Source of the DNA: Jaltomata sinuosa | Lineage: Eukaryota > Streptophyta > Magnoliopsida > Solanales > Solanaceae | NCBI GenBank assembly: GCA_003996215.1 | Contig: QJPP01007254.1 | Span: 736,284 to 800,283, forward strand | Direction of reading: 5' to 3' | DNA length: 64,000 nucleotides | In this document: positions 24,309 to 34,409 of the stretch, piece after piece | Numbering within the stretch: position 1 is the first letter of the stretch | Layout: each line of letters starts with the position of its first letter | Position numbers and translations under genes: made by a program | The notes under the pieces: generated by a model | Told to the model about the DNA's origin: nothing | Seen by the model: the letters and a program-made list of their open reading frames with translations, nothing else | Databases searched by the model: none

Positions 24309-27251
24309 TGTGATGACCCTTCCAATCATCTTTACGTTTATGCATTTATTGCACTGTAGAGCCTTTCTGTAGCGGCCCCAAGTTATTTATGGCTTGCTAG
24401 GACCAATGGGTCAGTGCCCTGGCCGTTCATTTGGCCGTTTTTGCTGTTTGCCTGTTTTAGAGCTTAAACTTAGAAAATTATTGACCTTGGTCAACATTCT
24501 TGGATAATGTGCTCGGAATTGAATTCTGATAGTTCTGTTAGCGCTAGAGTGATGAGTTTGGTCTAGTTAGACTTTTAGTCGAGGCCTGAGAACTTCCAGT
24601 GTGGGTTTTGTGTTGGTTTCTCAGTTTTCATGCCATTTGGAGTTGAAAGTGTAACTTCGGGTAACTTTTGATGATCAGAGTGTCAGATTCAAAATCCGAC
24701 GATTCCATCAGCTCCGAAATGTTGAGTTTGGGCTAGGAAGATGGTTGGTTCGGGTTTCGGGTGCGCCGGACTCATTTTGAGCCTTTGAGTTCCTTTTCTT
24801 AGTGTTGACTTAGGTCAACATTTCTCTGAAATGACCTTGTATGGGAGTTTTGTTGATTCCATTAAGTCCGAAACGTCGTTTCCACTCTGTTAGCATTATT
24901 GGTTTTTGAATATCGATTTTTGATTGTGCTCGGAACACCCCATGGAGTTCTCAAAAAGTTGCAGAAAAACAGTTGCAGGCCAGCCTTCAGCTTAATCGCG
25001 CCAAGGCCAGCACGATCGCGCCTCAGCACCTGCCAGCCTTCAGTGCGATCGCGCCCCTTCCAGTGCGATAGCACTGAGGCGCCTTCCACCTCTTCAGGGC
25101 TGTTGGCGCTGGCCTAGCGCCGATAGCGCTGGCCTTTTTCCTGCAACAATAAATAGCTGGAAGTATGTTTTTCCAGCCATTGCACCTCATTTTTCTCACT
25201 CTAAACTCAATTTCCTGTCACCTAAATTGCTCCATATTGATTCTAGGCCTTGGGGAGTCAATTGTTTGTGGATTTTCCGCACTCCTTCGTTGTTTGGTAA
25301 GCTCCCTCTACTTTTAAAGATCCCTAAAACCTCCATTGATGCTCTCCTCTAAAACTTGAGTTTCCCTTGTGAATTCTGGCCGTCCAGTTGGTGCATTCTC
25401 GTGGGAGTGGTAGATTTTCCTTATTGACTCAGGTTTTTGCCTTTTTGGTAAGTATTTCTTGCGGGCTGATTTGGCGCCCTTCCTCTTCACCAATTGTGCT
25501 CAAATTTAGAGCATGGCTTCTTGGCACCTTTGGGGTCGTCATGACTCTTTTCGTTTTTGGTTTTGGGTTGTGGGCCCCGCAGGCCCGCTTCTGACCCGGA
25601 TATCAACCCGGCTACAATTGTAGCATTATGGGTATCGTTGGACTCGTCTTAACTTCTTATTCGTGAATTTGATAGTTTGATTGTCATTCGGCAGTTCTCG
25701 AAGCATTTCAGGCTTGGACCTTGTTGTTCGGGCAGCTTGTCGTCAGATGACAAGTAGGTTACGACTTAACTCCCTAAACTTCACATATATCAGGTAAAAT
25801 TGTACTAGTTGACATCCTTGGGTTGGGTTATTAGGTTGGTACCACAGACCATGACCGTTTTTCCATGATTCGTTCTGTTCTTTCCTCCGTTGCGTGTAGT
25901 ATTCTGGTAAATTGATATTATTACCCTTGTGGTCCTGTGAGGCCTTGTTGACTCTGGAACATAGATGGTGGGATCATTGGGAATGTCCGCGAGTTCTAGA
26001 CATAGAGTTACCCTTCTAGGCTGGTTATGCTTGCTGAGTAGCTTCGGAGCCTGTGCAGGGCCTATAGGCTGATTGTGATCTGCAGGGCGTCTATTGTGTG
26101 TTTGTTCATGCCATTCCCATGCATATAAACAGGTTTTCCCACATTTTACTACGGTTTGGCTTTTGGCCTTCTGGAACTATTTTCTAAACCTTGCATGGCC
26201 TGGGGGCTCCCATTTTAGACGAAAATGATTTGGAAATGGTCTTGGCTTGTCTTGTGGATCTTCCTAGGGTAAAGAAAGTTTTAAAAAACATTTTATCAAT
26301 AGTACCACTTTCCTAGGCTCGACGGGGTCGGGTGCCTTACTTTTATACTACAGCATTCGGGGTGTTGCTGGACTAGGCGGGGCCGAGTACTAGAACTTTT
26401 TTGCTTACTGGTTTAGACTTGGTTACCCTCCTGACAACTTTACTTGGGGATTATTTCGAGGATGCAGGGCATCTAGTATGTTGGTCGAGGGCCTCCATGG
26501 ACCTTGCCATTCCGGACCAGAAGCTGTGACCTGCGGGTGGCGGAGGGAGGGTATACGATGGAGTAGTGGTATACGGGTGGGACCTTCCATGGATACCGTC
26601 TTCTGGGCCTTATAGGTTGCCAGAAGCTGGTTACATATGGTACTTTGATCACTTATACTTAGCATGGCATCATATCATTCATCTACATGAGGTTCCACCC
26701 TTGTCTGTTGATTGTTGATTGTACGCTCCGGTAGTATGGAATGTCGGAGGGTTTGTTTTCACTTGTTTGCATTCCTCGGTTGTATGGGCGGACGAAGGAC
26801 TGTAGGTAGAGTTTTATCACATTACTTCTGTCTTAAGCGTGAGATTGGTTATCATGGGGCTGTTGGTTTCTGGAATGAGATTGTTGAGATTAGTGTGGTT
26901 AGAGCTTGGTTACAACGGGGCTGTTGGTGACTGGTTGTTATGACTAGTGTGGTTACTATTACTGTTTCCGAGCATGTCTACTTTGCATTTCTCTCCTATT
27001 CCTTATACTTGAGGTTACCGGCATACCATCAATTTCTAGACTTATGCATATATACTGTTGTTGCGAGGATCCAGGTGCGTCGTTCTTATTTTCACCTGTG
27101 TTTGCCATGTATATATTCTATTTGCTAGCCCTACTTGTTTCTTTATGTTGTCTTCCCTCTGGGCTAGTTCCTGTGTACTTAATCATTGACTTATGTGACT
27201 ATTTATTTCTACTCTACCTGCTACTGTTCTTTTACCTTATATGTGCCCAGT
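24309..27251 (+). repeat. 3' LTR of element C, first part
   Basis: It starts TGTGATGACCC directly after the polypurine-like GTAGTAGTGGATGT. It is collinear with the 5' LTR up to the ATGTGCCCAGT sequence at 27251, where element D begins. It continues at 41768. Confidence 0.9.
27247..27251. repeat. left target site duplication of element D (CCAGT)
   Basis: CCAGT here and at 41763-41767 flank element D. The uninterrupted C 5' LTR reads GCCCAGTCGGCC with a single CCAGT (about 18567-18571), which confirms a 5-bp duplication on integration. Confidence 0.95.
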
Positions 27252-28836
27252 TGATGCGCCCAAATTACACCTCCAAAAGAAGTATATAGCGGTCGTTGTT
27301 CAAATATAGAACCCAACTAAAGGTTGAGGTCGATCCCACAGGGAATATGGTAGGACTAGGGTCAATTAGTGTTTACTCAGTCTTTTAGTCGTTTATTTCC
27401 CGCAAGTTTTTTTTTGAAGTAACAAGAAATAATTGTAAGTAAAACGTAACAAGTAACAGAGATCAATTTCAACAGTTGTTATCAATAAGAGAAGTGACTA
27501 GGGTAGTGTTCCCCATGAGATCATAACTTAGCAAGGCTATTGTACTTGGTAAACTAGTTTGGTGCTTAGCATGCAGAATCGGTAAGTTAGGTTCACCTAA
27601 TTCCTTGGTCCGGCAACTAGGTGAATTTCACCACACGCCTTGGTCCGGCCGTGGGTGTCTCTTTACTAACCCTTACCCTTGACCCAGATTAGCTATTCCT
27701 GGACAAGATCAATCTATTAGATGAGGGTTGATAGCCTCAAATCTCGTTGTTAACACCCCTTTTCCCATCCGTTACCTCCTTGGTCCGGCAAGTAAGGATA
27801 AGGCGAGTTCTAACGTTGCGCACTGTTAGAAAGCAATCAAAGCGAAAGGATGAACAATACATGCATAAACACCTCCCTAGATTACCTAAGTATTTAACCT
27901 ACTTCGTTAATCCTTCATGGTTCCCACAACCCTAGTTATGGATTTAGCTACTAATGTTCATAAGCATGCAATTAATGTTTGTTTTAGCAATCATCAAGAG
28001 ATACTTACAGATAAGAATAAAGAAAACCGGAATCTTGAAGAACAAACTCAAGAACACTTCAATATCAAGAACTCGTGTCCGAAATCAATACCAAAATCAA
28101 AGTAACAAAATATCCGATAGTAACTTGAAATAATTCATGAACAACTAGTAACCACGAGTAACAACTGTAAAATAAAACCTAGGGTAAAGTATTTATAGAC
28201 AAGGAAGCCAAATCCTAATTAGATTGGGAGTAGCTGGACGCGGTTGATCTGACGGGCCGCCTCATGGGCCGTCGCTGAAGCGACGGGCCTCGTGGGTGCC
28301 CATCGACCTTCTTTAGGTCTTCAGAAAAATCACTGCCACGTTCTCACGGGCTGGGGTCAATAGGACATCGCAGCTGCGATGCCCGTCGTTGTCTCATGTC
28401 GCCTGACTTGGCATCTTTCCAGCTCTCCTGCCTGGTTTCCACAGGCGGCTTGTCACGGGACATCGGGCTGGCGACGGGATGTCGTGGTGCCCGTCGTCCT
28501 TCCTTTAACCTTAGCATATCCCACTGGAGCACTTTGACGGGAAAGGCTACGCCCCATCGCGTCTGCCACAGGCAGTTTGCCAGCCCGTCAGGGCTCCCCA
28601 AACTTGGTGAATCCTGCTGCCTTACTTTAACGGTCTGCCCCACGGGCCATCGTGGATGTGACGCCCGTGGTGGCCTCTTTTTAGCCCAGAAATGCAACTT
28701 TTTGGCTTTCTTTTCTAATTAATAATTTGTCGCTGCACACTTAACAAACGACATTAAATCCAACTAAAAACACTCAAGAACTCCCAAAAATCCTATGTTT
28801 TAAGCGTCGAAAGTGCCGTCAAATCCCAGCACATCA
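27252..28836 (-). repeat. 3' LTR of element D (1585 bp)
   Basis: Plus strand: it runs from TGATGCGCCC to CAGCACATCA. It is collinear with the copy at 40196-41762 apart from small indels (a T-run against a G-run near 27407 and a missing CGGGCCTCGTGGGTGCCCA-like stretch near 41222). On the minus strand TATAAATA lies at 28197-28190, and GACGGGC/GCCCGTC motifs crowd the region just upstream (28690-28250). Confidence 0.93.
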
Positions 28837-29480
28837 ACACCCTCAACTTAGAATCTTCGCTTGTCCTCAAGCAAAAAACACAAGGACAAAACTAAAACGA
28901 CGCTTAAGCAAAAGAAAACTAGGAACTACGGCAGTCATATGGTTTAGCAACTCAATTCATAACAAGTACCCCCCTTTTTTTCGAAGCCAAAATCAGTGCA
29001 TATGTTCTATTCATCAAGACAACACAACGGGATCCAAGGATGACATTACCTTATCAATAGACGACCTGGCATACACATATGAGATTTACACTAACAATTA
29101 GCAGTTGAAATTGCTCTAGTGCCCTCACTACAAAGAAGTCCCACTCACACACTGACACAATTATATTTTGGGGACTGAACTAAACACTCACACTCACAAA
29201 GATGTTCAAGCAATGCGTGCACAATACCATAGGCTTGCCCTTATTTTCTATGCCTCAGTTTTTGAATAATTGGGTTAGGATCACTATAGGACTTTCTCGG
29301 CTTGTAACGTAGACTTGGGGACATGTATGGTAGATATAGGAAATAGTGACTAAACTCTCCTTGACACTACGCTATCTTGATTCCACCCAACATACCACTT
29401 TTACTCTTTTCCTCCCTTTTTCTCCCTTTTTATTGTTTCTTTTTCAACAAGTGACAGGTGCGACTTTTGTTTCAAACTGA

Positions 29481-29570
29481 CTTATTCTTTTTCTTTTCTT
29501 TTCTTTTTTTTTCTTTTTTTTTCTTTTCTTTTTCTCTTTTTTTTCTTTTTCTTTTCTTTAACATAGCCGC
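29481..29570. repeat. pyrimidine-rich low-complexity tract
   Basis: This is a CTTTT/TTTTC run of about 90 bases on the plus strand (A/G-rich on the element strand). A shorter equivalent lies in element E near 62430-62480, so it is an inherited feature of the 3' region. Confidence 0.8.
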
Positions 29571-30281
29571 CACACCCGTTTTCTCTCTTTTTTATTTCTA
29601 ACCTCTTATATTCATACCCAAACTTCTTACTCACCTCTACAGTAGCCACCCTCAACTTAGGCGATTTGCCTGAGTTGAGGTACACAATGTCCAAGGAGGG
29701 ACCAGGGCCAAACTAAAGGTTCATAACAAGAAAAAGGGAAGGTGATTAGGCTAAACAATAAAAAGGGTCAATGCAGGCTCAAAATCAGGAATCAAAAGGG
29801 TATTAAATCATTTGATCAGTCTTTTGGGATAAAGTGGACTAATTCAAAAATGACCTATGATCCTTTTCTAACCAACTACTCTACGACCTTAGCACGACTA
29901 ACCGGGAAAGTTCTAGATTGGCAAACAAAGCAAGAACCCAACAAATTTAGCTCACAAACACATGGCACAGAGTCGACAGTCACATGCTACCTATTAGGTT
30001 CGTACTCTAGCTTAAGCCAATCATCAAATCAATAAACACAATGTCATGCAAGGATCGACAATGGTTAGTCTATCAAAACCAGATACTAATATAACACAAA
30101 AAAATTTGGAGGGGTCTCCATTTTTTGTTTCAAAATCACACCATAACTGCACTAAGTTCCTTTTCTTCTTTTATTATATACAACCTATCCTAAACGTGCC
30201 ATTTCAACAGAAATTAAAATCCTTAGGGAAATAACACAGGTAAGAAAACCCTAAGGAGTCGGGTACCTTGTGAGTACCCTC

Positions 30282-30359
30282 ATGGGTTGCCTCCCATGCA
30301 GCGCCTGATTTAACGTCGCGGCACGACCCGGGTCTCTTGGCTACTCAGACTTCGCCAAG
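30282..30359 (-). repeat. conserved TGGGAGGCAACCCA repeat, copy 1
   Basis: This is one of three copies in element D of a unit of about 80 bp. It contains TGGGTTGCCTCCCATGCAG, TTTAACGTCGCGGCA and CTACTCAGACTTCG. It lies just downstream of the third ORF in element orientation. The core has TGGG and CCCA arms. Confidence 0.85.
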
Positions 30360-30476
30360 AACCCATCAAAAACCATATCACCTAGTACTGCCCCCACCCT
30401 ATCAAAAAGAAAAGGGCATTGCCCTCAATGCAAAAAAAATATAAAACAAATGGGGGTGAGAACATACCTGTGGCGC

Positions 30477-32618
30477 CTAAGCACCAGTACTGGGTGTCAC
30501 ATCCTTCGGGCCCTCAGGAATGGTGCCCGTAGTACTTTCCTCAATAGAGGCTGCTTCCGCAGACCTCTCATCAACAGTAACAGCTGCCCGAGAAGCTTCA
30601 TCAGTAATCTCTCCCACAATGAGGTCTAAAGAAGGGATATCTGCCTGGCCAGCAACACCACTAGCTGACCCACCTCGGCCTCTACCATCCATCTCAATCT
30701 GGTGCTCCGCCAAGGATGATCTGACTACCCTGTCCTCTGCTTTCTTTGCCCTCTTCTCGGCTATGTCTAATTTCTTCTTTAGAGACTTTGGGATAAGCGA
30801 AGCGTCACCCTCGTGAACCTGCTTATCCTTACTTTTCCTTTTCCTTTTGTGTGTGGCAGGATCGGGAGGGGGGTTATCAACTCTCTCGGGCTCCTTCTCC
30901 GTAGCTGAGCCCAAATGTGCCATACGGAGCTTGGGATCCACGAAATCCCAAAGATTGAGCGTGGGCTTCTCTGTGACCTGTGGCAATACAATCGCTGCTC
31001 TGGCTTGAGTCGGCGGAGGATTCTTCAATTTGTCGACATCGGCCCTCAGTTCTGCAATCTCTTTTTTCATGCCTGCCAACTCAAGCACACCCATCTCATT
31101 TAAGCTCTTATCTACCCTGTTCTCCAAAGCATCTATCCGGGCGTTGACAGTGAGGAATAGTGCTATGGCCCATTGGATAGAGGCATTCATAATCGGCTGA
31201 AACTATAGAGAGAACGTATTCATTTGCTTTTTGAGATCAAGTGTCCGCTGGAAAGTGTTCGCAAAGTTCACCGAGTGGAAGGCAAATATGGCATCAGTAT
31301 CCGTGTCAGAAGGTACGGTAGATGAGCCTGGCTCAGCTGCCGAGGTAAATGGACCAACAATATTTTGCTCTAACTGACTACCCTATGGGGTAGTTCTAGT
31401 AGTGGGGGACGCTGTCACATCCGATGTCGGGACATGCTCCTCAAGAGTTAGAGCCAATGGCTCCATAGTTCCAGTCAAACCAAGCACCCTAGTCTCATCT
31501 TTGGACCTCTCTGGATGGTGGGTCCTAGTAGCTCGAACAGATTGATCTACCCCAGCATACCTGGGCACCTGATCCTCCTCACATAGCTCTGTGATCAAAC
31601 AAGGGAATGGATAGGAGGAGCCAGGCTTGGTCACTCTATCTCTGATCTCCTCGGCTATGATCCATCTAAAATTCAAATTTCATTTGGACATGAGGGCGGC
31701 CACTAGAATAGCTCTCTCCAAAGTCAGCTAGTTGTCTGCACCAGTCAGCATTAATCTGAGTCATATAATAGCCCACCAAAATTTAGCTTCGAAAGAAAAA
31801 GGAGGCCTTCAGAATAATCGGTTTGTCTTGTTCAAGCCATAGTGGTGTTCCGGTAGTAGTTAGGCGCTTAGCCAACCATTGAGTCCTTTTCTCTTCATGC
31901 TTTACCCTGTACTCATAATCAACCAGGTTTGTGGGTTCCTCGTAGCCCAGCTTGAATAAGAATCTGTTTATTGTTTATATCGAGATGTTGATGGGTATTC
32001 CCATAATCAGAACGCTCTCGAGAGCGGGTAATTCTATGATCTTTTGTCCTCTGTTGTGCAACCCTTCCTGTATAACCTGATAATTAGCATAAAACTCTCT
32101 CACGAGAGCTGGTGGTAATCGGGGAGGGGCTTGCTAGTCCATCCCAGTTTGTAGTGTCTGAAGTACGCATCCAACTTGGGGAATTGGCTCATCTTGAAAG
32201 GATCAATTTTCCACTCTTCAGCAATGGGCCTCCTGAGATGGCCTCTTCCGGTCACTTCAATGCCGTAATCATAGATGGCCTTTGACCCTTTAACATCCCA
32301 TCTCTCAGTCTCACGGGCACAACCCAACACAACTCCAACTCCTGATGGTGAGGGTGAGGAGGTGCTCTTATCTAGTGTAGTTGTCTCGGTATCTGAGTCA
32401 GCAGCACCCTCTTGACCCTTTTCTGAACTATGCTCCAAGCCGGAGCCGTCTTCATCTCCTGATTCTCCTCCGGTGCCACTAGAAACTTGAGTGGCCAATT
32501 CCTTTCCTGTAGGTGCCTCCTCACTTTCAGTGCCAGATTTTGATGACCCGGAGGAGGATGCTTGCTTGTCCTCGGGTGATTTGGTTCCCTCCTCTTCAAA
32601 GTGAGAGGAGGATGCCAC
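30477..32618 (-). pseudogene. element D third ORF (env position; plant-transposon-domain protein)
   Basis: 32618-32100 (172 codons) has an acidic Ser/Glu-rich N-terminus and then KIDPFKMSQFPKLDAYF. The region to about 31380 continues in pieces (EFYANYQVIQEGLHNRG near 32100, WIIAEEIRDRVTKPGSSYPF near 31670), interrupted by stops. 31190-30477 (237 codons) has a coiled-coil-like segment (ENRVDKSLNEMG, KKEIAELRADVDKLK) and a basic KRKRKSKDK patch. The middle part resembles the so-called putative plant transposon protein domain common in Athila-type elements. No signal peptide or membrane segment is visible, so env is a positional label only. The function is unknown. Confidence 0.65.
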
Positions 32619-32865
32619 CAGCTTCCTTCATACAAACCAGATGAGCGGGGCGTTGTCAGAATCACTTTTCTCGACTTCAGAATCAGTAGGGCAATCCTTT
32701 AGCCGAGATGGTCATGAGGAATCTTTGGCCTTGCGGGCCCTCCTCACCTTAGTTGTGTCTTTGGAGCCATTTAGTACCTGCAAGGAACCATCGTTAGAGA
32801 TCGGGGACAAAAATGCAAACACAGAAATTTAACATTTAAAAAAAATAATCAAAAAAGTCACCTCC

Positions 32866-34140
32866 CACGGGCGTGGGAGGGCCAACGTCCTATGGCCCCG
32901 GGCGTCGGAATGCTCTAGTGAACTTGCATGAAAAATTCTCCCTCCCTCGACCCTGTGCCACGGGCGTGGGAGGTCGGACGTCCCGTGGGATAGGGCGTCA
33001 GATTAAGGCAGTGGATTTTTTAAGGACATTGGTCCTCCTACGGGCTCCTGCCACGGGCGTAGGAGGTCCGACGTCCTGTCGGCTTGGGCATAGGATCCAA
33101 CCAGATACTTTTTCAAATTTTAGGCCATCCCCATGACCTGACCGATGTGCCATCGTTCCCCCGACTTCCGGTGTGAAGGCCCGTAGGATCCAATCAGTGC
33201 AACTTTCTCTCTTTCTTTTTATTTCTATTATTCATAATAATTTCTCATCAAACATACAACCATCACAACACCCAAAAATCATAGGGCATTCATAAACAAC
33301 ACTACTTCCAAACCCTAAATTTCCAACACAACCCATTCATTCACCCTACCATCAAACACAATTTAACACTTAGGGTTATGATTCTTAAGTAAGATGATCG
33401 AATTTCAACCCATCAAAACCCTTTAGTTATTGAGAACCAACTACAAGGAAGAAAAGAACTTACTTTGTTGGTTTCAAAAGTCTCTTGCACAAGTTTGATA
33501 AATGAAGTGCCTTGTGAGTTGTGTGTTGGAGATGGTAGTGAGGATCGTCGGTAGGGTAGGGGTTTTGAGTCGTGATTTTGGGAGAGGAATAGAGTTTGAG
33601 AGAGAGAGGAGTGATGAGTGAACAAATTTGACCTTAAAATTTGAGGTCAAAACGCTAATAGAGGCGGGGAAAGAGAAAGAAAAGCGACCGGGTCGGGTTG
33701 CCATAAAAAATTAAAGTGTTGACCCCTCTATTGACCGACCCAGATGACGGGATGTGCGACGTTCCATTGGGAATGTGATGTCCCATCATAGTCACCTTTA
33801 CCCGAATATCGACCAATATTTGGCATGTGGGGAGTGACGTCCACTCCGACGACCATTGGAGGCGCGATGCCTTGTCATATAGGCCATCGGAGTGAGGCAG
33901 TCACTCGCTTTTTAACACTTAGAAAAATTTAGGGTACTTACCTATCGATGCCCATTCCTATGCCCATCGGGGCCGCGACGGACTGTCACGTGGGACATGG
34001 GAATGGGGCAGATGATCCTCTTCCCATAATTAGAATTTATTTATTTTTCTTCACTAGGGGCTTCACGCCCAACCCCACGCCCTTCGGGGCTGTGACAGCC
34101 CGTCACGTGGGATGTGGGAATAGGACAGACCACTCCTTTT
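32866..34140. repeat. GC-rich imperfect repeats in the element D spacer
   Basis: Short GC-rich units recur: CCCACGGGCGTGGGAGG near 32867, GCCACGGGCGTGGGAGGTC near 32957, GCCACGGGCGTAGGAGGTC near 33050. Looser relatives lie near 33740-33890, 33950-34010 and 34066-34125 (GACGGACTGTCACGTGGGA, GACAGCCCGTCACGTGGGA). Each unit pairs an ACGGGCGT-like half with a GACGTCC or CCGTC half. The region lies between the integrase end and the third ORF. A minus-strand open stretch at 33704-33413 inside it has no recognisable similarity. Confidence 0.75.
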
Positions 34141-34203
34141 GCATGTAGTTTTAGTTCTTTGATCTTGTGTCTCATCCTCCTGCAAAACGAACACTCATTA
34201 ACT

Positions 34204-34280
34204 CTGGGTTGCCTTACATGCATCGCTTAATTTAATGTCACAGCATGACGCGAGTGTTTTGGCTACTCAGACTTTGCCAA
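34204..34280 (-). repeat. conserved TGGGAGGCAACCCA repeat, copy 2 (diverged)
   Basis: Second copy of the unit of about 80 bp, with GGGTTGCCTTACATGCATCG and GGCTACTCAGACTTTGCCAA. It lies about 130 bp from copy 3. Confidence 0.8.
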
Positions 34281-34330
34281 AACACTCTATAGTCTTTTAA
34301 CTACTACTAACATAAAGTAAAGTACATTTT

Positions 34331-34409
34331 CATGGGTTGCCTCCCATGCAGCACCTAATTTAACGTCGCGGCATGACGCAGGCTGCTTGATTACTCAGAC
34401 TTCATCAAG
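34331..34409 (-). repeat. conserved TGGGAGGCAACCCA repeat, copy 3, spanning the pol stop
   Basis: Third copy. Its right end covers the pol stop codon (TGA at 34397-34395 on the minus strand), so the repeat starts inside the end of pol and runs into the spacer. Confidence 0.85.

Larger units (their letters stand above)
28837..30476 (-). other. element D 3' non-coding region with PPT and pyrimidine tract
   Basis: Next to the LTR the minus strand reads AAGTTGAGGGTGT, the likely polypurine tract for plus-strand priming. Element E has the same arrangement at 61831-61850. The region shares several blocks with 61831-63360 of element E, including ACCATAGGCTTGCCCTTA and GTAGCCACCCTCAACTTAGG. It has no convincing ORF. 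Confidence 0.7.

Noticed and set aside
28344..28722. Open frames of about 110 codons on both strands in the D LTR
   Set aside because: They result from GC-rich repeats lacking stops and are shadowed on both strands; they are shortened in the other LTR.
29482..29694. Lys/Glu-rich minus-strand open frame
   Set aside because: Its C-terminal part is only the pyrimidine tract read as codons, and the rest is the D 3' non-coding region conserved in E as non-coding sequence.
33413..33704. Minus-strand open frames of 70-76 codons in the D spacer
   Set aside because: Low-complexity Ser/Thr/Pro-rich translation, two overlapping frames, no similarity; treated as part of the non-coding spacer.
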